A stretch of 64,000 nt of DNA from Nocardiopsis terrae (GTDB lineage: Bacteria > Actinomycetota > Actinomycetes > Streptosporangiales > Streptosporangiaceae). Location: the NCBI RefSeq assembly GCF_014651695.1, contig NZ_BMXJ01000001.1, forward strand, positions 401,353 to 465,352, written 5' to 3'. A program made the position numbers and the translations under genes. Shown here piece after piece: positions 53,345 through 61,366 of the stretch (position 1 is its first letter; every line of letters begins with the position of its first letter). The notes below the pieces were generated by a model. That model was not told where the DNA came from. It searched no databases and saw nothing but the letters and a program-made list of their open reading frames with translations.

Positions 53345-53878
53345 TCAGGCCACAGGCTGCTGGAGCATTTGCCACTGACGTACCAGCACGGTCAGCTCGT
53401 CCCACTCTCCGGGTTGCCCGGCCCTCTTCACGTCCACGGGGATGCGGGGAGCGGTGGCGTCTCGGGAGGTGGGCGGGGCCAGCAGGTCACCCCGCGAGGC
53501 TCGTTGGCGGCGTTCGTGTGCAACCAGGTAGGGGCGCACCGCGCGTCCACCGGTGTCGTCCTCACACCAGCCTGTCTTCGGCAACCGCTCCACCGTGGCT
53601 ACGGCCGCGTGTTCGGTGTAGAGCTCCCGGGCCCGGTCAGCGTGCTCCCGCCGCGCCTGGTCATAGCGTCGCACCCAGGCCGGTTCCCGATACTCGGCCT
53701 CAGGGGCTGAAGGTGCGACTCGGGGCACCGGCCTAGGCCTCTTCTCGTCTTGGCGTTGCGGTCGGCGCGGAGCACTCGTCGCACCGACGATCGCGCACAG
53801 CATTGCGCCCACCGCCCAGCGAAGGCGGCTTGCCCAGCCGCTTCGACGCCTTCGGTGGCGGCCCGTACCATTGGCCAT
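53345..53878 (-). CDS. Hypothetical protein with basic N-terminus and one membrane helix
   Basis: The 177-residue product begins MANGTGRHRRRRSGWASRLR and has one hydrophobic segment (about 20-35, LRWAVGAMLCAIVGAT). A charged helical region follows (YDQARREHADRARELYTEHAAVATVERL), then a Pro/Arg-rich linker, and it ends WDELTVLVRQWQMLQQ. A type II membrane topology is likely. Similar unnamed proteins sit between integrase and transfer genes in actinomycete elements; no function assigned. Confidence 0.6.
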   Translation of the reverse strand: MANGTGRHRRRRSGWASRLRWAVGAMLCAIVGATSAPRRPQRQDEKRPRPVPRVAPSAPEAEYREPAWVRRYDQARREHADRARELYTEHAAVATVERLPKTGWCEDDTGGRAVRPYLVAHERRQRASRGDLLAPPTSRDATAPRIPVDVKRAGQPGEWDELTVLVRQWQMLQQPVA

Positions 53879-54381
53879 GATCTTCCTCCTGGGTATGCAG
53901 GTGGGTGGATCACGCCTCGGGTGGTGTTACCGCACCCCCGAGGCGCCTTGTTTTCTTCTCTTGTGCAGCCACCGGTTTTGCTGTTCGAGGGCGGGGCGGG
54001 TGTCAATGGCCCGGCCGGGTCGTACGCCCCTGCCGGGCTGCGCTTCCTCACTCCGCCCGATACAGCGCCCGGTGCTCCTACCTGTCCCTCAACGCGCCTG
54101 GGACCTGCTCGTTCTGCTGGTTGAGAGCAGCGAGTTCAGGCATCACGAATAAACCCCTTTTTTCGGGCATAAGAAGCACAACGGAAAAATAGGAATGCCA
54201 CCGTTCACCCGGGTTGAACGGTGCGGGTGCGATGTTTCCCTATACTCGCGAGAAGTTTCAACCCCGCATTTCGTAGAAGTCATGGACCAGCACAAACAGC
54301 GAAATGGGGCTGTGCGGACGGCGGTGTCCGCACAGCCCTACCGGTCACGGCGGCCCCGATCCCGCCGCTACCGGTGCCGCC
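53879..54381. promoter_or_regulatory. Regulatory gap with dyad and terminator
   Basis: A dyad ACCGTTCA, seven bases, TGAACGGT spans 54200-54222. A 13-bp hairpin GGGCTGTGCGGAC (54307-54319) with GTCCGCACAGCCC (54326-54338) terminates the minus-strand gene ending at 54382. The stretch around 54150-54290 is AT-richer than its surroundings, as expected for the promoter of the 53345-53878 gene. No gene seen. Confidence 0.55.
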
Positions 54382-55233
54382 TCACCCCGGGTTGAGGTGC
54401 CGTCGGGCGATATCCACCAGGTCCAGGGGATCGCTGCCCTGGGGTGTTCGCCAGATGCGGGCGGCGGGCCCCGAGGCCGCGAGCGCGCCGTGTGTAGCCA
54501 CGTAGGCTCCCACCTGGCCGGACACGGACCGGGCCATCCTGGTGGTGATGCTCGCCTGCCTGCGTTCGGAGTGCACGGCCACGAGCACGACCGAGGGCAG
54601 TCCGGAGGCCACGGCCAGCCGCTTGTAGCTGGACATCTTGCCCACGACCCTCGTCACCGGCTCGGTGCCGGTGTCGTACTCCCAGAACGCTTCGAGCGCG
54701 GAGCTGCCCTGGACCCAGCGCATGAAGGCGTCGGGGCGCACGAACTGCCCCCACTGGCGTGCGCACTCCCGTTCGGAGTCCCAGCGCTCCAACTCCGCGT
54801 CGGCAACGGTGCGGGCGGCCTCGGTGGTCAGGGTGAAGCACTCGGTCAGACCGAGCATGTGCCCCAACCGGCCGGAGAACGCCCACCGGTACACCTGCTC
54901 CTGGCGAAACCCCAGCTCGGCCACCCCGATGTCCCGGTGGGCGGCGAGTACCTCCGCCCCGGCCCGGGAGAGCACCCAGTGGTCAGGGACGTAGGCCCCG
55001 GAGAAGGGGCGGAACCGGTGCAGCAGCCCGTACCTCAGCAGGGCCAGGAGGCGACGGCGGGCCCGCCGGTCCTGGGCCTGGGCGAAGTAGAGCCGGTGTA
55101 GATGCAGGGTGGTCATCACGTTGTGGTCATACACCCCGGCCAGGATCTCCAGGTCCCGGGAGGTCACCCGGGACGCCAGGGACTCCAGCAGCGAGCGCGT
55201 GCCCTGTCGGCCTGTCCCGTTCGGCTTGCTCAC
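54382..55233 (-). CDS. Replication-relaxation family protein
   Basis: The 283-residue protein has the N-terminal winged-helix typical of the family: VTSRDLEILAGVYDHNVMTTLHLHRLYF and RRRLLALLRYGLLHRFRP, followed by WVLSRAGAEVLAA. The C-terminal half resembles a nuclease-like fold (VRPDAFMRWVQGSSALEAFWEYDTGTEPV, the conserved PD-ExxxDxGT-type motif). It is found next to VirD4-like ATPases on actinomycete conjugative elements and is thought to act in DNA processing for transfer. Start overlaps the ATPase stop (ATGA). Confidence 0.88.
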   Translation of the reverse strand: MSKPNGTGRQGTRSLLESLASRVTSRDLEILAGVYDHNVMTTLHLHRLYFAQAQDRRARRRLLALLRYGLLHRFRPFSGAYVPDHWVLSRAGAEVLAAHRDIGVAELGFRQEQVYRWAFSGRLGHMLGLTECFTLTTEAARTVADAELERWDSERECARQWGQFVRPDAFMRWVQGSSALEAFWEYDTGTEPVTRVVGKMSSYKRLAVASGLPSVVLVAVHSERRQASITTRMARSVSGQVGAYVATHGALAASGPAARIWRTPQGSDPLDLVDIARRHLNPG

Positions 55234-56777
55234 CCCGCGTTCCCCTTCCTGCCGCCCATGGACGGGGACGGTGTCGAGCTCCTGGGCTGGGCGGGTTCTG
55301 TGGCACCGAAGCGCCTGGCGGCCTCGCGTACCTCGGTGGCGCGCCCCGGGAGGCCTTCGGGGAGCGGGCGGGTCCGCACGGTGACCGCACCGAACTCCTT
55401 GGCACCCACCAAGGGGCGCACCACGGCCTGGAAGGCCCCCAGATGGGTGAGGTCGTAGGTGCCCAGCACCGGCCGGGTGTGCTGTTGCAGGCTCGTGGCG
55501 TCATCTGGCGAAGCACTGAAGTACACCTTGGTGCGGGCGTTGGCCGAGACCGCCTTCCTCAGGTCCCCCGGGAGCTGCCCGAGCTCCTGGTGGGCCAGGG
55601 TCAACCCGAGACGGTAGCCGCGGGCTTCGGCGAGCATGTCCTCCAACGATCCGGGCAGGTTGAGGAAGTTCTGGGCCTCGTCGATGTAGGCGCACAGGTC
55701 CTTGCGCTGGTGTTCGGGTGTGTGGATGCGGGCGGTGACCGCCTGCCAGGTGGCAGCCAACGCGAACGAACCGATCAGCGAGCTGGTGTCCTCTCCCAGG
55801 CGGCCCTTGGGCAGGCGCAGCAGCACCAGGTGCCCGGTGTCGAACAGCTTCGGCAGGTCGATGGTGGAGGGCCCCGAGGCCACCACCTGGCGCACCCACG
55901 TGCGCAGCAGCGCCGTCCTGAGCTTGTTCAGCACTGGCCCGGTCACCGACGACCTAGCTGAGACGGTGAGCCCGGAGTACCACCTCCAGAAGTCGGACAG
56001 GGCCGCGTCGTCGCCGCTGCGAGCGATGACCTGGGCCATCGTGTCCGCGCGCAGAGCGTCATCGGAGAGCAGACGCGGCACGTCCCCCAACGTCAGGGAC
56101 GGGTCCTTGGCCCGGGTCAGGGTCAAGGTGGCGGCCCGCAGGATGTCGTCGGTCCTGGGCCCCCAGTACTCGGCGTAGATACGGCGGAAGATGCCCACCA
56201 CGGTGTCGGAGGTGAAGTCAGCATCACCGCCCTGGAGCAGGTTCAGCCGGGGCGGCAGGGCGTTGTCGTCGGGGTCGAAGAGCACCACCTTGTCCACCGC
56301 GTGCTCGGGCAGGCGGGCCAGGATGTCGGTGACCAGGTCCCCGCGCGGGTCGATCACCAGCCCCGCCCGCACCGCTTCGGCGTCCTGGAGCACCAGGTTG
56401 GCCAGCAGCGTGGACTTGCCCGACCCCGTTTTGCCGAGGATGTGGGTGTGCTGGCGGGCCTCCACCACCCCCAACGCGACAGGACGGTGGGATCGGGCGT
56501 CGGAGTCCCCGACCACCCGGGTGTTCTCACCCCCGCGCGGAACGGCCGGCGCGGGTGCGGCCGGGCGCGCTCCGGCGCGGGCCAGACCGGGCACGCTGGT
56601 GTCGGTGGGCAGGTGCGCGATCCCGGCCAGCTCGGCGGTGGACAACAGCGCACCTCGGGCCAGGAACCGGTTCACCGCCCACCAGGCGGGTGTGAACATG
56701 TGGCGGCGGTGCAGGTGGTTGGTGCCCGAGGTGAACGCGGCGAACGCCGAGGCGACGCCGTGAGCGCGGCCCCGCAA
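55230..56777 (-). CDS. Conjugative coupling ATPase, C-terminal part (split gene)
   Basis: This is a VirD4/TraG-type DNA-transfer ATPase. Walker A is GKTGSGKSTLL, Walker B is LCAYIDEAQNF, and the family's GLVIDPRGDLVTDIL and GYRLGLTLAHQELGQLP motifs are intact. The frame is open from 57002, but the first start codon is TTG 56777 with only a poor ribosome site; ATG 56699 (MFTPAWW) is an alternative. The missing N-terminal third is the ORF at 56945-57718. Without a 125-bp duplication the two would form one protein of about 810 residues. Probably non-functional as it stands. Confidence 0.85.
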   Translation of the reverse strand: MRGRAHGVASAFAAFTSGTNHLHRRHMFTPAWWAVNRFLARGALLSTAELAGIAHLPTDTSVPGLARAGARPAAPAPAVPRGGENTRVVGDSDARSHRPVALGVVEARQHTHILGKTGSGKSTLLANLVLQDAEAVRAGLVIDPRGDLVTDILARLPEHAVDKVVLFDPDDNALPPRLNLLQGGDADFTSDTVVGIFRRIYAEYWGPRTDDILRAATLTLTRAKDPSLTLGDVPRLLSDDALRADTMAQVIARSGDDAALSDFWRWYSGLTVSARSSVTGPVLNKLRTALLRTWVRQVVASGPSTIDLPKLFDTGHLVLLRLPKGRLGEDTSSLIGSFALAATWQAVTARIHTPEHQRKDLCAYIDEAQNFLNLPGSLEDMLAEARGYRLGLTLAHQELGQLPGDLRKAVSANARTKVYFSASPDDATSLQQHTRPVLGTYDLTHLGAFQAVVRPLVGAKEFGAVTVRTRPLPEGLPGRATEVREAARRFGATEPAQPRSSTPSPSMGGRKGNAG

Positions 56778-56820
56778 ACGCTCACGGGCCCGGTCCCCGG
56801 GGCGGGTCGTGGTCAGGATG

Positions 56821-57070
56821 TAGGAGAGCGAACAGGCCAGCCTCGGGCTGCCCGCCTTGGTCAGGATGGCGCGGATGTCATCCCCGGTCCCCGGAAGTGT
56901 CAGCGGACGCCGCGTGCCCGCACCGGTCCCCGGAGGGGCCAGCGTTAGGAGAGCGAACAGGCCAGCCTCGGGCTGCCCGCCTTGGTCAGGATGGCGCGGA
57001 TGTCATCCCCGGTCCCCGGAGGTGTCAGCGGACGCCGCGCCCCGACACCGGTTCCCGGAGGGGCCAGCGT
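56821..57070. repeat. 125-bp tandem duplication inside the coupling ATPase gene
   Basis: Copy 1 is 56821-56945 and copy 2 is 56946-57070; they differ at six of 125 positions. Because 125 is not a multiple of three, the second copy shifts the frame, and the junction itself creates a TAA stop (56945-56947). Removing either copy restores LACSLS-YILTTTRPGDRARE as one continuous reading frame. Confidence 0.92.
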
Positions 57071-57718
57071 TTCGACCACCATCGAGGCCGTCCCGGCGTG
57101 CCCGGCCAGCCGGGCCGCCGTCTGCCGTGCCCTGGCGGCCCGCCATCCCGTCACTGGTCGGGCGGTGATCCGCACCAGGGCGTGTTCGCCCTCGGCCAGG
57201 TCCTCGAATGCCCCGAGCAGAGGCCGGGCGGGGTCGTCGTCGAACTTGGTGCGCAGCGGAAAGACCTCCTCGCGCCCCAAGCCGAGGTGTCCTCCGGTGG
57301 TGTATTCACCTTCCGGAAGCGGCGACTCCTCCGCCTTCACATGGCGGGTGGAGGTGGTGGCCCCGGGCCAGGCCGCACAGACCGCCCGCTCCACCGTTCC
57401 CGGAGGGACGGGGCCGGGCACCCACACCTGGAAGCGCACCCCGTCCGCTGAGGCCACGATCTCCAAAGCCAGGTGGGGTTGGAGCAGCCACCGCGACCAG
57501 CGCGGCCGCAGCAGCCCCATCACGTGCTGCCAGAACGCGCGCGCGTTCTCCAGACTGGCCTCGGGCGGAGGCAGGATCTCCACCACCCGCGCATCGCGGG
57601 AAAGGTGGCGGTGCCGGGCCAACCGCGCACCGAACACCGCCGCGCCCACCACTGCCCCGGTGAGCGGTATGGCCCCGATCAACAGGAAGACCCCGCCGCC
57701 CAGGAGGAAGTCGAGCAT
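56945..57718 (-). CDS. Conjugative coupling ATPase, N-terminal part (split gene)
   Basis: This 257-residue fragment starts at ATG 57718. It has one or two N-terminal helices (FLLGGGVFLLIGAIPLTGAVVGAAVFGA) and the segment VVEILPPPEASLENARAFWQHVMGLLRPRW, typical of the region before the motor domain in actinomycete VirD4-like proteins. It ends in LACSLS at a stop made by the tandem-repeat junction. In-frame extension to 57823 lacks family similarity. Alone it would anchor in the membrane without ATPase activity. Confidence 0.8.
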   Translation of the reverse strand: MLDFLLGGGVFLLIGAIPLTGAVVGAAVFGARLARHRHLSRDARVVEILPPPEASLENARAFWQHVMGLLRPRWSRWLLQPHLALEIVASADGVRFQVWVPGPVPPGTVERAVCAAWPGATTSTRHVKAEESPLPEGEYTTGGHLGLGREEVFPLRTKFDDDPARPLLGAFEDLAEGEHALVRITARPVTGWRAARARQTAARLAGHAGTASMVVETLAPPGTGVGARRPLTPPGTGDDIRAILTKAGSPRLACSLS

Positions 57719-58089
57719 CAGACCACCCGCCCGACGCTGTGGGAGCCACCCGGGCTGCGTTGCTGCTCCGCCCCATGATGGGTACCGGCCTCTACCGAGG
57801 CCCTGCACACTGCCGCGCCGCACTTGCGCCGTGAACTGGCGGTGGTTGTCTCCCCTCGGGCTTGTGACGACTCGCTGGTGCTCTCTTCAGGTGCGGGCCG
57901 CCCCTCGCACGTGCGGGCTGCGGCCGTGGTCCTGCACAGAACGCGCATGCACTTCCCCTCTCCAGCTCCGGACCGGAGCGGACGAGGGAACTGGCCCCTG
58001 ATCCGCTCCGATCCCTTCAGCGCGACCCCGGGAAACACCGGCCGTGAAGCTCACGTCATGGCCGGATTCCTTCGGCTGCCTTCATCTAC
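57719..58089. other. 371-bp gap, no gene seen
   Basis: Sequence between the sigma-like gene and the coupling ATPase. Short Arg/Pro-rich frames occur on both strands but none has a domain or a convincing start. It probably carries the promoter of the transfer genes. Confidence 0.45.
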
Positions 58090-58923
58090 TTAAGAAGCCA
58101 GCGGAAGTCGGGGAATCGACTCCGTCTGCGAGGCGGATGTGCGCATGGCGTGGATATTCAAGGTCAAAGTAGGAGATCCCGCCGCCGCGGGTTCGTCCGC
58201 GCGGCGGTGTTCACGGGAGGGCCGCAGCCCGGCGGCGAGGCGTGCCTCGGCCCTTCGGCGGCGTTTGGCCAGGGTCTTGTAGGCCACCCCGAGCTCGGCC
58301 GCGACCGTCGCCAGAGGCACAGCCTCCAGACGGGTCCGGGCGATCACTTCGGCGTCGGCCCCGGAGATGATCCCCTCCCGCGCGGCGGCAAACAGCACCT
58401 CCTCGCAGGACCCCGCCGTGTCCGGCTCGCTGCCAGCATCGGGCCGCTCTGTCGGGTGGGTGAGCAGGTCCGGAGCGGCCAGGGCCCGCTTACGCGCGCT
58501 CAGCGCCGCACGCCGTACCCGGCAGCTCAGGTAGTAGGCGATGCGCGCGTACTCCAGCCGGATGGTGCGGATCTGCTGCATGGCGGCGGCCAAGGACTCG
58601 GCTTCGACATCGGCAACGCTGTGCGGGTCTAGGCCGCGGCGGGCCATCCGTACAGCGGAGCGCAGCATGGGCATGGCCAAACCGAGCGCTCCGAGCATCC
58701 AGTCCTTCGAGCGGCGAGCGGCCGCGATGGTGTGGCGCCAGACCTGGTCGCGGACGGCGTAGGGCGTCCCTCGGGTCATGAGGATCTCGCGGAGTTCGTC
58801 GAGCCCGTAGGGCCGGTCCTGGAGCCAGGGATGGACCGAGTGCCCCCGCACGAGCAGGTGCGTGCGGGTCAGTCGTATGAAGGACTCTTCGGTGGCGGCT
58901 AGGGGTGATGAGGTGACGGACAC
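58090..58923 (-). CDS. Sigma-like HTH protein of the element
   Basis: The 277-residue protein ends in a sigma-70 region 4-like HTH (ADAEVIARTRLEAVPLATVAAELGVAYKTLAKRRRRAEARLA, about 195-235). The N-terminal part (RLTRTHLLVRGHSVHPWLQDRPYGLDELREIL) is not a standard sigma region 2. The middle is helical (SCRVRRAALSARKRALAAPDLL). It may be a transcription factor for the transfer genes downstream on the same strand. Seven 11-bp repeats lie 55-131 bp upstream of its start. Family call tentative. Confidence 0.6.
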   Translation of the reverse strand: MSVTSSPLAATEESFIRLTRTHLLVRGHSVHPWLQDRPYGLDELREILMTRGTPYAVRDQVWRHTIAAARRSKDWMLGALGLAMPMLRSAVRMARRGLDPHSVADVEAESLAAAMQQIRTIRLEYARIAYYLSCRVRRAALSARKRALAAPDLLTHPTERPDAGSEPDTAGSCEEVLFAAAREGIISGADAEVIARTRLEAVPLATVAAELGVAYKTLAKRRRRAEARLAAGLRPSREHRRADEPAAAGSPTLTLNIHAMRTSASQTESIPRLPLAS

Positions 58924-58977
58924 GAAGGCCTCCCGGGGTGCCGGTGCTGTGACACCGACACCTCACACCAGGCCACG

Positions 58978-59054
58978 CTCAGAACAGACTCAAACGTTGC
59001 TCAGGGCACGCTCAGACTGGACTCAGATGTGACTCACAGAGCGCTCAGCGAGGT
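58978..59054. repeat. Seven direct repeats with exact 11-bp spacing
   Basis: CTCAG (once CTCAA, once CTCAC) starts at 58978, 58989, 59000, 59011, 59022, 59033 and 59044, every 11 bp. The six bases between are variable. One helical turn per unit puts all motifs on one face of the DNA, as in SARP-type or iteron sites. It lies upstream of the sigma-like gene. The rest of the gap 58924-59454 has further scattered CTCAG words but no gene. Confidence 0.75.
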
Positions 59055-59454
59055 AAAACTTCGACCAAGTAGGCGAGCGTCCGATCCCCTGTCCGCTCTG
59101 CGGGGATCACGGCGCACTCAGAGTCCGCTGAAGATCCAGGGAGGGTTGGGCTGGACTCAGTCGCTGCCCGGAAAGCATGGTCCACGGGTGGCCGACTGCC
59201 CGATGTAAGGTTCGCCCCACTGCGCTGATCTCATGTGCTGCCAGCTCAGACCGTGTTGGTGAGCCGAGAGCACTGAACTTCTCAGCATCCGTCGCCCGGC
59301 CTTCTTGCGGCCCCGGAGTTGCGACAGCCACCAGGGACGGATCAGGGAATGTCAGCCCGCTGAGTCCCCCGTGAGCGAGCCGTGAGTCCAAAATCCTGCC
59401 CCATGGCTCACAGGAATTTGCTGCTCCGAGCGCTCCCCCGGCGTGTCCGCTCCG

Positions 59455-59643
59455 TCAGGGGCGGGGCTTTTCGGCCTTGACGTCGCCCAGGAAGGCCTCC
59501 CACGCCGCCGGGGTGAAGCTGAGGTGCCCGAGCTCCCTGTTCTGGGTGTCGCGCACAAGCACGATCTCTCCCTCCGAGACCTCGACGCACTCCGCACCGC
59601 TGCTACCGCTGTAGGAACTCTTGTGCCAAGTACGGTGGCTCAT
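59455..59643 (-). CDS. DUF397 protein
   Basis: The 62-residue protein reads WHKSSYSGSSGAECVEVSEGEIVLVRDTQN and ends in FTPAAWEAFLGDVK, the complete DUF397 pattern. Such proteins are partners of WhiJ-like XRE regulators in actinomycetes and modulate their DNA binding. It follows the XRE gene with a four-base overlap on the minus strand. Confidence 0.93.
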   Translation of the reverse strand: MSHRTWHKSSYSGSSGAECVEVSEGEIVLVRDTQNRELGHLSFTPAAWEAFLGDVKAEKPRP

Positions 59644-60461
59644 GATTCTCCCGCTCGTCGCAAATCTCGGATGAGGCCCAGGCTGTCGTGGGGGGACAGG
59701 GCCTCGCCTTGAAGTCTCCCGTAGACGCTGACGGCCCTGCGAATCAGGTCCTGCTCCGACTCGTCGATCAGTACCTCGTCGAAGGCGTGCTCCGCAGCCA
59801 CAAGCGTCTGCATCTCGAGCACCATCACCCGGAAGCCGCCCGCGAGCCCCGGCTGGTTGGGTGCGTTACGAGGTAGCACCTGGCACTGGATCCACCGTTT
59901 CTCCATCAGGGCCGCGATGTGATCCAACTGCGCGGACATGACCGATGGGCCGCCTACGCCACGTCGTAGGACCGACTCCTCCAGGACGACACATACTATC
60001 GGCCGTTCAACTCGGTTGAATATTTTCTGCCTTCGCATGCGCTGTTCAACGAGCAGTTCGATCCTGGCTTCGTCCGCCTGGGGCAGATCGGCCACGAACA
60101 GGGCACGCGCGTATTCGGCCGTCTGAAGGAGCCCCGGCACGAGGACGGGGTTGTAGAAGCGCAGTTCCAGAGCGTCCTTCTCAAGGTCGACCGTCTTTCG
60201 GAAGCCGGTGGGGACAAGCCCTTCGCCCTGGCACTTGTCCCAGGAGAGCATGAGCTTCCCTTCAGCTCCGAGCGTCTCGTCGATGGCTTCGGCGTGGTCC
60301 TGCTGCGGCGCCATCTTGCCGTTCTCGATGTAGGAGAGGGATGACTCGGACAAACCCACCTTGGGTGATAGGTCCTTGAGGGTAAGCCTTGCCGCTTTCC
60401 TCCACTTGCGCACGTCGGAGCCGTATTTCTCCCAAGCAGGACTGATCCGCTTCAGACCCAT
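59640..60461 (-). CDS. XRE family regulator with DUF5753 domain (WhiJ-like)
   Basis: The 273-residue protein starts at ATG 60461 (AGGA six bases upstream). The N-terminal HTH is KWRKAARLTLKDLSPKVGLSESSLSYIENGKMAPQ. The C-terminal DUF5753 part (about 95-265) includes FYNPVLVPGLLQTAEYARALF and PIVCVVLEESVLRRGVGGPSVMSAQLDHI. It forms the usual pair with DUF397 and is divergent from an HATPase gene, the third member of WhiJ/AbaA-type loci. Confidence 0.93.
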   Translation of the reverse strand: MGLKRISPAWEKYGSDVRKWRKAARLTLKDLSPKVGLSESSLSYIENGKMAPQQDHAEAIDETLGAEGKLMLSWDKCQGEGLVPTGFRKTVDLEKDALELRFYNPVLVPGLLQTAEYARALFVADLPQADEARIELLVEQRMRRQKIFNRVERPIVCVVLEESVLRRGVGGPSVMSAQLDHIAALMEKRWIQCQVLPRNAPNQPGLAGGFRVMVLEMQTLVAAEHAFDEVLIDESEQDLIRRAVSVYGRLQGEALSPHDSLGLIRDLRRAGES

Positions 60462-60682
60462 TCGTGTTCCTATCGGTGGTTTCAACGGCTCCTTGAGGGG
60501 AGCTTCGGCAGGAAATCAACCAGGATTCGATCCCCTCCAAGTTCTACAACGAACTTGAGGAAAGAGTGAAGAGTATAGACACACTCACACCACTCGCATC
60601 AAGGTCGTCATCACGACGAATTCCCTGGTCAACCAAACGCGGCACCGAGCGAAGGACCGCGGGACCCCAGAGGAGAAACACC

Positions 60683-61210
60683 TTGGAAGTGGTTGAAGTG
60701 GCTGTCCGCGAACTGCCCGCGGCAACAGTGCCGCCCTTGCCCAGACGACTGTCCGGCTACTCAACCGGCGAACTCGGGAAGACGCGGGGACGCCGTCACG
60801 CCTCGGTGTTCAGCTCGGCCACGAAGCTCTGTGTCTCCGGTGCGAGGCGTTGGGCGCGCCTAGTCACCGGCCTCCCCCAGCACGAGGCCTCCGGGCTCGA
60901 GATCGTCGTGAGCGAACTCGTGACCAACGCGCTCGGCCACAGCGCGTCCGGGGAACCGGGCGGACTCGTCACCGTTCGGATCGCGTTCCTCGACATCTCC
61001 CGCATCCGGATCGCCGTCACCGACTCCGGCCCCAAAACGTTCGGCAGGCCCGGTTTCCCCGACTGGAGCGGGAACTGCCCGAACGCTGAACACGGTCGAG
61101 GGCTGACCTTGGTACAGGCGTTCAGCCGACGGACCGGAGTCATAGGCGTCAGGGGCGAACCCCTGACCGTCTGGGCGGTCATCGACCGCGCTGACCTTCG
61201 CCGCCAGTGA
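60683..61210 (+). CDS. ATP-binding protein, anti-sigma/AbaA-type HATPase
   Basis: The 175-residue protein starts at TTG 60683 (AGGAG seven bases upstream; the frame is open further up without a site). The HATPase_c fold has the N-box ELVTNALGHSA, DSGPKTF (D-x-G) and HGRGLTLVQAF (G-box). There is no kinase histidine domain, so it acts as a serine kinase/anti-sigma-like factor. Linked divergently to the XRE-DUF397 pair, it is probably part of the same regulatory system. Confidence 0.88.
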   Translation: MEVVEVAVRELPAATVPPLPRRLSGYSTGELGKTRGRRHASVFSSATKLCVSGARRWARLVTGLPQHEASGLEIVVSELVTNALGHSASGEPGGLVTVRIAFLDISRIRIAVTDSGPKTFGRPGFPDWSGNCPNAEHGRGLTLVQAFSRRTGVIGVRGEPLTVWAVIDRADLRRQ

Positions 61211-61366
61211 AACACGAGCCCCTGAGAACCCCCGCCCCGGTACACCTCACGATCCGGCGCGGCGGTGCGGTGAAGCCGCCCCCGTAAGCGGTGAGCGCTC
61301 CTCCCCTTTGCAAAGCGCGCCCCGCACCGCCGCGCCCACCAACCACAACAACCCGGAAGGACCCTG

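Larger units (their letters stand above)
43393..58923. mobile_element. Composite mobile region with AICE-like conjugative element
   Basis: The interval begins at a broken tRNA-Lys and contains two degenerate IS630-type transposases, an AT-rich cargo operon, a second complete tRNA-Lys, a tyrosine integrase, an excisionase-like protein, a replication-relaxation protein and a conjugative coupling ATPase. These last four are the usual modules of actinomycete integrative conjugative elements. No intact Rep protein or FtsK-type TraB was found. The right end is not defined by a repeat; 58923 is the last gene with element character. Confidence 0.6.

Noticed and set aside
56857..57168. Plus-strand protein with internal repeats
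   Set aside because: The apparent protein repeat is only the 125-bp DNA duplication read on the wrong strand; the coding sense is the minus-strand coupling ATPase.
58978..59054. CRISPR-like array
   Set aside because: Units are 11 bp with a 5-bp constant part, far too short for a CRISPR repeat and spacer, and no cas genes are present.
59455..60461. Toxin-antitoxin pair from a small protein next to an XRE regulator
   Set aside because: The small protein is DUF397 and the regulator has DUF5753; this is a known actinomycete regulatory pair with no toxin fold.
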